From: a virus
DNA length: 64,000 bases
Strand: one strand, 5' to 3'
Virus record (IMG/VR): IMGVR_UViG_3300008116_000054
Span: 34,369-98,368 of that record
Made by a program: the position numbers and the translations under genes. Positions 38,639 to 47,221 of this stretch are shown piece by piece; position 1 is the stretch's first letter, and every line of letters starts with the position of its first letter. The notes under the pieces were generated by a model. It was not told the origin of the DNA. It ran no database searches and was given only the letters and a program-made list of their open reading frames with translations.

Positions 38639-40387
38639 TTATGATACCATTGTTATGCCGCTTTTCTTCACGACGCTTATTGACTTATCAAACATCGCCT
38701 TTGCCTCAGCAGCGTGATCAATCACTATTATACAGCGATCCTTTGCCATCTCCTGAAGAAGTTCCACGATCTTTGTGCGGTTAGAGGCATCGAGGTGGTC
38801 AAAAGGTTCGTCTAATATCAATGGGTTAAGATCTGCTCCGGTATACGACGACACTACGCTGAGTATGGCAAAGTCTATAGCAATAGACAGACATTTCCTC
38901 TCGCCGCCTGACAGTGACCCTATAGTTCGCTTGATGCCGTCTACCACGAAGCTGTCGGACATCTTAGTCGTAACCTTGCCGGACTTATTTTCCTTGAAGG
39001 ACAACAGCTCGTACGAGGAGCTCGGCCACACGACCTGGATTATGTCGTGTATCCTGTCGTTTATGCCTTGAACCACAGAGTCCATGACGTACGCTGGAAC
39101 GCCCAGCGGGGACAGGATCATAGACCCTGTCTGAAGGAGCTCGATCCTTGCCTTTCTCTCGTCGAGCTTCTCTGAGAGCTTTAGGATCTCGCGCGAGATG
39201 TGCTGTATCTTTTCAGACACTATAGACTGCTTGTCTAAAGAAGCCTGCATCATCTGCATCCTTATCTCAGACTGCTTAACGAAAGCCTTAAGCTCTGCGA
39301 TCCTGTTGCTCACGGACCTGTTATCTCTTTCTCTGTCTTTTATGGTCTGCCTGACGCTGTCGAGAGCGTCTGATATCTGCTGCTCTTTCGAGATCTTAGA
39401 CTCTATGTCCTTGATGCTCGACACGATGTCTTCTCGCCGCTTGTCGTACGCGGCCTTTCTTTCGTCGGCCTTGGCCTTAAGCGAAACTTTGTCGTGCTTG
39501 ACGAACCTACCGTCAACGACGTCTATGTCCACCCCGCAGCACGGGCACTCTCCGTCAGGAGAGAGGCTCTCTTCTGGTGCGGTCATGTCCTTAAGCATCT
39601 TCTTGTAGACGTTTAATCTGCCCTTGTTGACCGATATCTCGTTGAGCTTGTTCGTGAGCTTTCCCATGGTGTCTTGATATCTGTAGTCTTCTTCGTCGTC
39701 GATCTGAGACTCTAGATCAGACACCTTGGCACTCGACTCTAGCACAGATTCTTTTATGCGCTGCATCTCTGTCTCGCAGGCGCTCTCGTCTATGAGGCTC
39801 TCCTGGTAAGCAGAGACCTTTGCTCGAAGGTTAGAGATCTCGTTCGTCATCCTTAAGACCTCTGCGTTCTTGTCCTTAAGCTCTGAGTCAAGCTTTGACT
39901 TCGCGTCTGCGAAACCGTCGGCTCTCATGAGCTCCAGGATAAGGTCCTTGCGGCCTGAGTCATTCAGCTCTAGGAACCTTAGTCCTCCTGTCTGACATGC
40001 ATACTGAGCGATCACGAACTGCTGGTAGTTTATGGGCAGAAGCTTGAGATACTCTTCCTCCATGAGTATGGCACCGTCAAGGGTGGCTTTGAAGCCCTTG
40101 GGTCTGCTTCGCTCGACCTCTATCTTGCCGTACTGAGTATGGATGGCGACGCAGACCCTAGACTGCTTCGAGCCTATTCGCACGAACTCTGACACGGTCG
40201 TTGACCTTGGGAACTGGTTGAATATGCCCCAGGCAAGCGCCTCGAATATGGCGGTCTTGCCTGCGCCGTTTGCAGAGTTTGTGTCGTGGTTCCAGCCTTC
40301 TACGAGAACAAGACCGCTCTCGGGAAAGTCGATATGCGCGTGCTCGATCGACAGTATGTTCTCGATCGTCAGCGATGATATGCGCAT
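38639..40387 (-). CDS. Rad50/SbcC-type ATPase (T4 gp46-like)
   Basis: 582 residues. Walker A is NSANGAGKTA (about 38-46). A coiled-coil region holds the zinc hook CPCCG near the middle. The signature is SLSGGERK and Walker B NPLILDEPFDHLD, followed by a D-loop/His (CIIVIDHAAE). It partners Mre11 at 25001 for end processing. ATG at 40387 is chosen over GTG at 40390 because of GAGG spacing. A GTATAAT copy inside the 3' end (38727-38733, minus) could serve ruvC and neighbours. Confidence 0.92.
   Translation of the reverse strand: MRISSLTIENILSIEHAHIDFPESGLVLVEGWNHDTNSANGAGKTAIFEALAWGIFNQFPRSTTVSEFVRIGSKQSRVCVAIHTQYGKIEVERSRPKGFKATLDGAILMEEEYLKLLPINYQQFVIAQYACQTGGLRFLELNDSGRKDLILELMRADGFADAKSKLDSELKDKNAEVLRMTNEISNLRAKVSAYQESLIDESACETEMQRIKESVLESSAKVSDLESQIDDEEDYRYQDTMGKLTNKLNEISVNKGRLNVYKKMLKDMTAPEESLSPDGECPCCGVDIDVVDGRFVKHDKVSLKAKADERKAAYDKRREDIVSSIKDIESKISKEQQISDALDSVRQTIKDRERDNRSVSNRIAELKAFVKQSEIRMQMMQASLDKQSIVSEKIQHISREILKLSEKLDERKARIELLQTGSMILSPLGVPAYVMDSVVQGINDRIHDIIQVVWPSSSYELLSFKENKSGKVTTKMSDSFVVDGIKRTIGSLSGGERKCLSIAIDFAILSVVSSYTGADLNPLILDEPFDHLDASNRTKIVELLQEMAKDRCIIVIDHAAEAKAMFDKSISVVKKSGITMVS
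38727..38733 (-). promoter_or_regulatory. Intragenic GTATAAT copy
   Basis: The only coding-region copy of the heptamer that I found, about 100 bases upstream of the 148-aa gene, inside rad50. It may be a weak internal promoter or chance. Confidence 0.25.
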
Positions 40388-40390
40388 CAC

Positions 40391-40744
40391 TCACCTCTTG
40401 TGCGGTGGTTTTGTGTGAACTTTTATGTTGCCCTGCTCGTCGTAGTAGATCCAGCCCTCTTTAAGGCAGTGATCTGGCGGATACTCTTGAACCAGTCTTG
40501 GAACCTCTACTGCCCAGAAGTATTCAGACCTTCTGGCCTCAAGGATCTCTTTGTTGTCTGGTGCAAGGTGGATGCCGGAATAAGAGTCGACCATCTCTTT
40601 TACCGTAGACTGCTCGACCGTAGACGGTATAAGTCGCTGCATATCGCCTCCGCATACGCTGCACACCGCATAAAGAGTAGAGGCCGGAACGTACTTGACG
40701 ATCTCGGCCTCGCACTGCCTGCACGTGAATCTGTACTTAGGCAT
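40391..40744 (-). CDS. FmdB-like zinc-ribbon protein, 117 aa
   Basis: MPKYRFTCRQCEAEIVKYVP then CSVCGGDMQRL gives a zinc ribbon of the FmdB/CxxC_CxxC regulatory type in the first 42 residues. The rest (YPPDHCLKEGWIYYDEQGN) is of unknown fold. It abuts rad50 and overlaps the preceding gene by one base. Such proteins are common in phages; role unknown. Confidence 0.65.
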   Translation of the reverse strand: MPKYRFTCRQCEAEIVKYVPASTLYAVCSVCGGDMQRLIPSTVEQSTVKEMVDSYSGIHLAPDNKEILEARRSEYFWAVEVPRLVQEYPPDHCLKEGWIYYDEQGNIKVHTKPPHKR

Positions 40745-41493
40745 CAGAATCTTATCCCCAATGATAGGCCTGCTCTATCATTAGATATACCCCCTCTATC
40801 ATACGAGGCACCTACGTAGACAGGTCCCCAGAAGGTGTAATGGGTCTCTACAGTGTACTGTCTGTCGGTGTTGAGTCCTAGTCCTAGCGCAAACGGTCTA
40901 GGATTAGACGTCGTTCTCGATGTCTTCTCGCGCTCTTCCTTTAGCAGACTCTCGCTCTTGTTAAGCTCCAGCGAGAGCTTGTCGATCTTGGTCTGAAGAA
41001 CGGACGTCTTCTCGTTGAGCTCTCTGGCGTGCTCGAACTTGAGCTTAGACACTGTGTCCACGATCTTCTCCTCGGCCTCTCTCTGTATCTGAGCGATAAC
41101 TTGAGTCTCAGACTCGAGCTCGGAGGTCGAGATGGTCTTTCTTTCCACGGTGCCGTCTGGATGGACCTTCTCTACCGTGACCATCTTGGTCTTCTGCTTC
41201 AAGGAAGAGTTCTCGGTGGACAAAGAACTGATCCTCGTCGTAAGCTCTTGCTCACGCCTGAAAGATTCTTGCCTAACGGTCTCGATATCTTTCTGATGCG
41301 TCTCGCGCTCTTGCTTTAGGGTCTTCTCGGACTCTTGAAGCTTAGACTCATAAGATGCGCGAGTTTCATTAAGGATCTTTTCCTTCTCTACGATCGACGT
41401 CGATTCACTAGGATAGAGCAAGATCGTCATGGCGATGCCTGCAAAGAAGACTATGGCGTATCTAGCGTACTGGTTGTTTAGGATAGCAATCAT
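40744..41493 (-). CDS. Membrane-anchored coiled-coil protein, 249 aa
   Basis: One N-terminal transmembrane segment (YAIVFFAGIAMTILLY), then about 150 residues of coiled coil with TV/E/K heptads. The C-terminal 45 residues have alternating glycine/aromatic strands (ALGLGLN, THYTFWGPVYVGASY), similar to phage proteins predicted to sit in the envelope. It overlaps groEL by 4 bases. Spanin-like or membrane-organising roles are possible; no family assigned. Confidence 0.55.
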   Translation of the reverse strand: MIAILNNQYARYAIVFFAGIAMTILLYPSESTSIVEKEKILNETRASYESKLQESEKTLKQERETHQKDIETVRQESFRREQELTTRISSLSTENSSLKQKTKMVTVEKVHPDGTVERKTISTSELESETQVIAQIQREAEEKIVDTVSKLKFEHARELNEKTSVLQTKIDKLSLELNKSESLLKEEREKTSRTTSNPRPFALGLGLNTDRQYTVETHYTFWGPVYVGASYDRGGISNDRAGLSLGIRF

Positions 41494-43193
41494 TCTTCAC
41501 CCGTGTCGTTTAGCATGTCCTTGAACGCAGCCTTGCTGAGCTCCATCTGGGTCTCAAGGTTGTAGTCACGCGGCGCCACAACGATGCCGCCAAGCGTCAC
41601 CATCAGCGATGCCACCGATAACGCGTTTCCTATCGCCACGCGATGGACCTTCGCCGGCTCCACGATGCCTGCATCGAACGGATCGACGATCTCGTGCGCG
41701 CTTGCGTCAAACACGACCTTCGGCGTCCCGGACGTGCCCATGGACTCTCTGATGGCCGACGTAAGTTCAGCGTACCGGTCGTACTCGCCGCAGTTCGACA
41801 GAAGAACGCTGAAGGGTTTTTCTAGAGCATCGGCCAGTATCTCCCACGCCGGCGTCGGCTCTGATCGCCTGATGCGGTCGGCAAGAGCGATATGGGTCGC
41901 GCATCCGCCGGCGACTATGCCTTCTGCTACTGCAGATCTTACGGCCTCGACCGCGTCCTGAACGCGATCGCGACGCTCGCGGATCTCTGCGTCCGTGATG
42001 CCGCCTACCCATATAGTAGAGATACCGCCGGTTAATTTTGCGATGGCTGCACGAAGGTGTGCGCGGTCATGCTCAGAGTGTGCGGCGGCCATTATCGCCT
42101 TGAGCTCTGACACGCGCTCGTCGATGAGATCGGCGTCTGACTCGCACTGGATGAAGGTCTCGTATGTGTTCACTTTAGCAGATGTAAAGGCTCCGAAATG
42201 TTTCGTGTCGAAGCTTGCCGCAGTTGCAGGATCCATCACCGTGGCACCGGTGTAAGCTGCCATATCATGGAGGAACATGGTTCGTGAGTTTGCAAGAGTA
42301 GACTTGGGAACCTTTACCGGAAGAACCGTGACGCCTGACTTGGAGGTCTTTAGACATTTCTCGATCACTGGGTCTGCGAACCCGTGGGCCATGACGATGA
42401 TAGGCTTGCCGAAGAAGTCAGGATCTGACTCGCATGCTGTCTGGATCGCTGCCGGCAGAACCAGATCGTTGAGCGTGCCGTCAAAAAGCACTACCAGACC
42501 TGCGTCCATCCTGACCTGCTGGTTGGCGCGATCGTTGATGAAGACAGAGCCGATAGACCCTAGATCCTTGAGACCAGACGTCACGATGAAGCCGTCGACG
42601 GTCTCTACTCTCATACCGCCGCCTTGGTCCTCTTGGATGAGGATATGGCCGTCCTCGCCTGCCGCAAGGAAAGCCTTGACTACAACGCTTGCCACGTCGT
42701 GGTCGCCGTTTGCCGAGATCAGGGCCACACGCCTTAGATCGTCGTCTGACTTGACCTTGATCGAGACTTCGCTAAGGTAAGGAACGATGATCTTGTCGTA
42801 GCACTTGCGGAGCTCGTTTACTAAGCGCTGAGGATTGTATCGTGCGTTCCTCATCATGAAAAGAGATCCAGCCTTTACAATCGCATCCGCGAGAACGATC
42901 GCAGTAGTCGTGCCATCACCCGCATCTCGCGCTGTGTTAAGCGAAATCTCCTTGCAAGTGTCAAGAACTGTATTTGCTGCCGCATTAGGCATCCCCAGCG
43001 ATTTGATCACGGTCACGCCGTCCTTCGTCATAAGGGGAGGCATTCCCTCGCGTTCGATAAGAACAATAGTTCCGCCAGGGCCTAAGGTGCGACCCGCGAT
43101 GGCAGCCATACGAGACAACGTAGAAGTCACGATCTGCTGCAGCTGATCGCGATCGTCTATCATATCCTTAGACTTTGACTTTACGTACATCAT
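41490..43193 (-). CDS. GroEL-type chaperonin (phage-encoded)
   Basis: 567 residues aligned in feel with group I chaperonin along its full length: TLGPGG (36-41), MTKDGVTVIKS, ARDAGDGTTTAIVLA with the ATP motif GDGTTT (92-97), IVAGGCATHIALADRI, and ALSVASLMVTLGGIVV. The usual Gly-Gly-Met C-terminal tail is missing. No groES-like gene is visible here. Phage GroELs can fold phage capsid or other proteins, sometimes without a co-chaperonin. Overlap with the upstream methyltransferase-like gene (ATGATG) implies co-expression with dUTPase and neighbours. Confidence 0.9.
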   Translation of the reverse strand: MMYVKSKSKDMIDDRDQLQQIVTSTLSRMAAIAGRTLGPGGTIVLIEREGMPPLMTKDGVTVIKSLGMPNAAANTVLDTCKEISLNTARDAGDGTTTAIVLADAIVKAGSLFMMRNARYNPQRLVNELRKCYDKIIVPYLSEVSIKVKSDDDLRRVALISANGDHDVASVVVKAFLAAGEDGHILIQEDQGGGMRVETVDGFIVTSGLKDLGSIGSVFINDRANQQVRMDAGLVVLFDGTLNDLVLPAAIQTACESDPDFFGKPIIVMAHGFADPVIEKCLKTSKSGVTVLPVKVPKSTLANSRTMFLHDMAAYTGATVMDPATAASFDTKHFGAFTSAKVNTYETFIQCESDADLIDERVSELKAIMAAAHSEHDRAHLRAAIAKLTGGISTIWVGGITDAEIRERRDRVQDAVEAVRSAVAEGIVAGGCATHIALADRIRRSEPTPAWEILADALEKPFSVLLSNCGEYDRYAELTSAIRESMGTSGTPKVVFDASAHEIVDPFDAGIVEPAKVHRVAIGNALSVASLMVTLGGIVVAPRDYNLETQMELSKAAFKDMLNDTGEE

Positions 43194-43894
43194 CCGAACG
43201 CGCCTTTCTTCTTGAAGTCTTGTATGATCTTGTTGTACTGGGAGATCTTGCGCTGGTCGGTCTCAAACCCGGTCAGCGAATGGCCGAGCTTCAAGCACGC
43301 CTTGAGCGACGCAACGTTTCCCATGAAAGGATCGAAGACACTGCTGCCGGGAAGGGCATCTGCCGTCCTCAGGAGAAGCTCTGCGAGGTCTTCAGAGTAC
43401 GCCTCGTCAAGCGATCCGGTCTCTACCAGCCATGTATTGCCGATGCACTGCACAGACTCCTCAAGCATCGAGTACTTCTTGACCGGCTTGCGATCAAGCT
43501 TCCACACATCGCCGTTGCAGAAGAAAAGAACGTAGTCGTGGCTGTTGACGAGCATGTTCTCTGCTCGCTTGCCTGGAAGCCAGGTCTTCTCTACGACGAT
43601 GTTGTCTACGTGCGTGAAGCCTGCGTCGACCATCTCCTTTGCGACCTCGAAAGGGCGCCACTTTGCCTCTGTGGGTGCGTAGCAGACCAGAAACACGACC
43701 CCGTTCTTTACCATAGAACCTTTAAGCTTGTTTGCAAAGCCCCTGATGAACTCCTGAGAGTATCCGTCGCGCCTTCTTATTGGCACGCGCGTGACGCAGA
43801 CCTCGACGTTCTGCGGCCACACGGAGTCGGGATCAAAGAGCTTTGTCTGATTGATCTTTATGGAAGTGCCGAATATTGTTGAAGTATTAGTCAT
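43190..43894 (-). CDS. DNA methyltransferase-like protein with degenerate catalytic motifs
   Basis: 234 residues from ATG at 43894 (GAGGAGAGT upstream). Overall order matches N4-cytosine/N6-adenine methyltransferases with motif IV first and motif I last. But motif IV, expected as T/D-S/P-PPY, reads CVTRVPIRRRDGY, and motif I, expected as DPFAGSGT, reads FDPFMGNVAS. The middle (NIVVEKTWLPGKRAENMLVN, HDYVLFFCNGD) fits the family. The loss of both key motifs suggests no methyl transfer, leaving DNA binding or a changed activity. Confidence 0.7.
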   Translation of the reverse strand: MTNTSTIFGTSIKINQTKLFDPDSVWPQNVEVCVTRVPIRRRDGYSQEFIRGFANKLKGSMVKNGVVFLVCYAPTEAKWRPFEVAKEMVDAGFTHVDNIVVEKTWLPGKRAENMLVNSHDYVLFFCNGDVWKLDRKPVKKYSMLEESVQCIGNTWLVETGSLDEAYSEDLAELLLRTADALPGSSVFDPFMGNVASLKACLKLGHSLTGFETDQRKISQYNKIIQDFKKKGAFG

Positions 43895-43901
43895 ACTCTC
43901 C

Positions 43902-44351
43902 TCAAGCAAGAGAATTTCCTGACGAGCCGAATCCACCTGCCCCTCGGTCGGTGTTGCTGTCTACGGATTCTACCTGCTCCATGGTGTAATGCTTTGAGTA
44001 CGGGTGCATTATCATCTGGGCGATCTTTTGCCCCTTGAGGATCGAGAGCTTCTTGCTCGGTATGTTGTGGTTTAGGTTCGTCATGATGACGTGGACGATG
44101 CCGCGGTAGCCTTCGTCGATGATGCCGGCATAGACGAGGAGACCCTTTACGCCGTTTCCTGACTTGGACGTTACCTCTGCGTACGTAGAGTCAGGAAGCT
44201 CAAGTCGTATGTTGAGCGGATGCTTTACGACCTCGCCTGGGTAGATGTCGAAGTCTTCGGTCGCGAACAGGTCATAGCCTGCGTCTGTGGCATGTGCTTT
44301 GACGGGAAGTTTGCCGTGCTCTAGTACCTGACATCTTACGTTCTTTTCCAT
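43902..44351 (-). CDS. dut: dUTP pyrophosphatase
   Basis: 149 residues, the normal length for trimeric dUTPase, with all five motifs: DAGYDLFA, SKSGNGVKG, GIIDEGYRG, KGQKIAQM and DRGAGGFGSSG. It removes dUTP and supplies dUMP for thymidylate synthesis. AAGGAG precedes the ATG. First gene after a 242-base non-coding region; the methyltransferase-like gene follows 8 bases later. Confidence 0.95.
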   Translation of the reverse strand: MEKNVRCQVLEHGKLPVKAHATDAGYDLFATEDFDIYPGEVVKHPLNIRLELPDSTYAEVTSKSGNGVKGLLVYAGIIDEGYRGIVHVIMTNLNHNIPSKKLSILKGQKIAQMIMHPYSKHYTMEQVESVDSNTDRGAGGFGSSGNSLA

Positions 44352-44593
44352 GAAGATCTCCTTTGTGTGGGATAAGGTGGGCCTTTTGTCAACATGCCCA
44401 GGTTGCGTCTAACTGCCGTGCTCTGCCCACGCAGCCTAACGGTCGATCTATAGTTCGCCCTTTCGAGCGGACAGCGCCAAGCAGATAATTGACGCTGCCT
44501 TTAACACCCAACAACCTGACCGACAAGGCGCTCCTGCTACACTTTCTTATAGAAGCGGAGGAACAGACACTTCTGTCCTTTGTGCGGACGATG
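44352..44593. other. Intergenic region, 242 bp, structured, no gene
   Basis: Largest wholly non-coding gap in the window. Pairing elements: TGGGC/GCCCA (44378-44400), ACAGA/TCTGT near 44563-44576 and CAGCG/CGCTG near 44470-44495. It shares AGGTGGGC and CATGCCCAGG words with 37078-37103. No tRNA cloverleaf, and no GTATAAT. It could hold a promoter for dut, a small RNA or a packaging/replication site. Confidence 0.5.
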
Positions 44594-46015
44594 TTATTCT
44601 ACGATCTTCACCTTGTCCGTTATCTCGAGGTAGTAGGAGATCCGCTGCTTTGCGTGTCTGGCGAGCATCGTCGATCCTTCTGGCACGTAGTCTAGGATGA
44701 TGCACTTGTCTTTGGTGGGTGTCTTTCTGAGGCCTCTGCCGACCGCTTGAAGCACGGCCGACTTAGACGCTGTGAAGTTTGCTACGACGAGGACCTCGAC
44801 GTTCCTCGTGTCGACGCCTTCGCCTACCAGACCATCGGTCGCGATAAGTGCCTTTATATTGCCGTCGTTGAAGTGCTGGATGTTTACTTCGGAGCCTTTG
44901 TCCCTGCCGTTCGCGAACGGGATGCCGAGCGCTGAGGAGATGATGTCGCCGTGCTCGATCTGATCGACCAGCACGAGCAGAAACTTTCCTGCAGTGTGGA
45001 AGGCTCTGCAGTCTGAGATGATCCTGTCGTTCATCTCCTTTGATTCTAGGACGTGGGCTCTGTATGACTTGAGCTTATCGTCTCTGAAGTCTTTCCCTAC
45101 CGTCTTCACCTTCCTGACTATGAAGTACGGATCAGACAGCCAGCCGTTCGCTACGCCCCAGGAGACATCGCGCTGCACGAGTATGTCGCCGCATGCTGCG
45201 TGTATGAAGATGTCTTTGCCGTCTGACCTGAAGGCGGTAGCCGTGAGTCCGTATATACGGCCCACGGCACCTAGTCCCTCGGCGATAGCATAGAAGGTGT
45301 TTGCGGGAGTGTGGTGGGTCTCGTCGAAGACTACAACGCCAAGGTTAAGGCCCTTGATGTCGTCGATGCGGTTACATACGGAAGCTGCTATGCCGACGGT
45401 CACTGTAGAGGGTTTATACTTACCGTCTCCTACGAACCCGACCTTGGACTTTCCAAAGGCCTCGACGAGCTCGCTGTGGAACTGTAAGGCTATTGATTTG
45501 CTTGGACAAACTACAAGTGTGTTGCGCTTCAGCTTTCTTATGAGGGCTATGGCGGTCTTGGTCTTGCCGAGCCCGGTTGCTAGGTTGATGATGCCGCGCC
45601 AGCTCTGGGATGCCAGCTCCACGGCCTCTTCCTGGTAGTCTCTGAGCTTCAAGGAATATGAGGCATTAGCCCACGGAAGCGAGACCTGAGGCCCGGTGTC
45701 TTGCCGGGTGTCGACGACGGTGTTGACTTTGCTTTTTACAAGATTCATGAATCCCGAAGGTATAAACAAAGAATCGTTTATCTTCTTGCAGAGATTTCCT
45801 TTAGACTCTTTCTGAAGCTGGGCGTACTGCTGAGACGCCTTGGCGTACGGGTTCTTCTGCATGCGCTTGAGCTGATACTCTTTGGACTTGTCGATATAGG
45901 AAAGCTCGGTCATGATATCCGATTCGATATCCGTTCGTGGGTTGTCTATGCGAATGATATCGTTAGTAACGTATGCGACCATATCTTCGTGATCGTTCGT
46001 ATAACCACCTTGCAT
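44594..46015 (-). CDS. SF2 DNA helicase (UvsW/RadD-like)
   Basis: 473 residues from ATG at 46015 (GGAG 7 bases upstream; the TTG 12 bases earlier overlaps that site). Walker A ATGLGKTKTA (146-155), DETHHT (Walker B, DExH), LTATAFR (motif III), a later GLVGEGVDTR and AVGRGLRK (motifs V and VI). Such helicases unwind recombination branches and R-loops; T4 UvsW is the functional analogue. The 120-residue N-terminal part is specific to this phage. Its start codon is 33 bases from the divergent 46049 gene. Confidence 0.88.
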   Translation of the reverse strand: MQGGYTNDHEDMVAYVTNDIIRIDNPRTDIESDIMTELSYIDKSKEYQLKRMQKNPYAKASQQYAQLQKESKGNLCKKINDSLFIPSGFMNLVKSKVNTVVDTRQDTGPQVSLPWANASYSLKLRDYQEEAVELASQSWRGIINLATGLGKTKTAIALIRKLKRNTLVVCPSKSIALQFHSELVEAFGKSKVGFVGDGKYKPSTVTVGIAASVCNRIDDIKGLNLGVVVFDETHHTPANTFYAIAEGLGAVGRIYGLTATAFRSDGKDIFIHAACGDILVQRDVSWGVANGWLSDPYFIVRKVKTVGKDFRDDKLKSYRAHVLESKEMNDRIISDCRAFHTAGKFLLVLVDQIEHGDIISSALGIPFANGRDKGSEVNIQHFNDGNIKALIATDGLVGEGVDTRNVEVLVVANFTASKSAVLQAVGRGLRKTPTKDKCIILDYVPEGSTMLARHAKQRISYYLEITDKVKIVE

Positions 46016-46048
46016 AAAAAACTCCAACGTGTTATGAGGAGATTCTAC

Positions 46049-46312
46049 ATGTCAGACAAGAAATCCGTATCGACCGAGAAAGATGTTAAAAAACCAGTCG
46101 ACACTAAGATGTACTGGTGGCTAAACAGGCGCCGCCCGTTCTACATCGGCGACGAGTACCGTATCGATCTTGTAAAGATCAACGACCAGGATAACGGTGT
46201 CAAGATTGTAGTCACGAATCTTAAGACATGCAAAGACGAGTTTCCGCAGCCAGAAGACTACGGCGTTAAAAATAAAGAAGAAGATTTTAGCCTTATTGAC
46301 TTCTTCAAGTGA
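46049..46312 (+). CDS. Unknown protein, 87 aa, first gene of the plus-strand replication block
   Basis: ATG at 46049 with GAGGAG 8 bases upstream; the frame extends upstream into the helicase, so the internal start is used. Lys/Asp-rich, one folded segment (YWWLNRRRPFYIGDEYRIDL...) and an acidic end. A CGTATAAC sequence at about 45997-46004 resembles the GTATAAT sites and could be its -10. No family recognised. Confidence 0.6.
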   Translation: MSDKKSVSTEKDVKKPVDTKMYWWLNRRRPFYIGDEYRIDLVKINDQDNGVKIVVTNLKTCKDEFPQPEDYGVKNKEEDFSLIDFFK

Positions 46313-46324
46313 GAGTAAAGTGTT

Positions 46325-47218
46325 ATGAATGACATGAACATAGGATTTAAGAAATGTTTGATATGCAAGGTGGTTGCAGGAAGTTCTAAGAAAAAGAACG
46401 ACTGCATCTATGCGCACAAAGATCCTGACACAGGCGAGATCTGGCTGTGGTGTCAAGGTAAGTGTAAGCGTGGTTATTCGCTGTATGAATATTGCTCCCT
46501 GGCAGGGATTACTCTTAAAGACTTCCTTAAATCTAATATCACATTTGAAGAAGCTAAAGACATGGAAGTCTCTGCTATGGCGTGGCCGAGGTCTTTCGTT
46601 GCCCTATCTGACCCTAAGGCCGAGAGAGGCGTGGCCTACCTTAGGTCGCGCGGTCTGGTGTCTCCGCCTGAGATGTACTACGACACCGAGCGAGACGGCA
46701 TCGTTTTCCCGTACTACTACGAGAACACGTTCGTCGGCGCACAGATCAGGTTCATAACCCCTCGCAAGGACGAGGACGGAAACGACTGGAAGATCACCAC
46801 GCTTCCTGGTACAAGACTCGGGTACTTGTTCTGGAGCTGGTCTCAGCAGGTCATGAGTACGAACGTCAGGTACGTGGTCGTGGCCGAGGGTGCCATAAAC
46901 GCAGCCAGCATTCAGCAGTCCTTGAACCTAAGGTACGGTAACCTTATCAAGAATCCATATCGATGCATATCAACGTCAGGCGCAAGCGTATCAAAGTACC
47001 ACTCTGAAAAGCTCAGGGAGCTTATCGAATCAGGAACAAAGGTCGTGGCAGCATTCGACAACGACGAGGCAGGCATCAAGGCCTTCGAGAAGATGGCCGC
47101 AGCCGGAGCCTGCACCCACTACGCCTTCGTGAAAGAAGAGGGCGTAGACTGGAACGACATCCTGAAGGCGGGAGGCGATCCGGCGTCGCACCTTGCCGCT
47201 TCATTAAAGAAGGCTTGA
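46325..47218 (+). CDS. DNA primase (zinc finger + TOPRIM)
   Basis: 297 residues. Zinc-finger ligands C11, C14, C43, C47 (CLIC ... WCQGKC) are at the N-terminus. A TOPRIM fold follows, with VVVAEGAINAAS (Glu motif) and VVAAFDNDEAG (DxD motif). It is shorter than DnaG and closest in layout to the T7/T4-type split primases or primase halves. It is followed directly by the initiator-like and helicase genes, so a primosome module. Confidence 0.85.
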   Translation: MNDMNIGFKKCLICKVVAGSSKKKNDCIYAHKDPDTGEIWLWCQGKCKRGYSLYEYCSLAGITLKDFLKSNITFEEAKDMEVSAMAWPRSFVALSDPKAERGVAYLRSRGLVSPPEMYYDTERDGIVFPYYYENTFVGAQIRFITPRKDEDGNDWKITTLPGTRLGYLFWSWSQQVMSTNVRYVVVAEGAINAASIQQSLNLRYGNLIKNPYRCISTSGASVSKYHSEKLRELIESGTKVVAAFDNDEAGIKAFEKMAAAGACTHYAFVKEEGVDWNDILKAGGDPASHLAASLKKA

Positions 47219-47221
47219 TAT

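Noticed and set aside
12398-39560. Shared DNA word CCGCAGCACGGGCACTC in the 54-aa zinc-ribbon gene and in rad50
   Set aside because: Both encode E-C-P-C-C-G zinc-binding turns; similar codons explain the match without common origin.
44352-44593. Possible tRNA in the large non-coding gap
   Set aside because: GTTCGCCC-type T-arm-like words occur, but no acceptor/anticodon arms fit around them on either strand.
44489-44695. Plus-strand frame of 68 codons at the end of the SF2 helicase
   Set aside because: Half lies antisense to the helicase and there is no ribosome site; no sign of selection.
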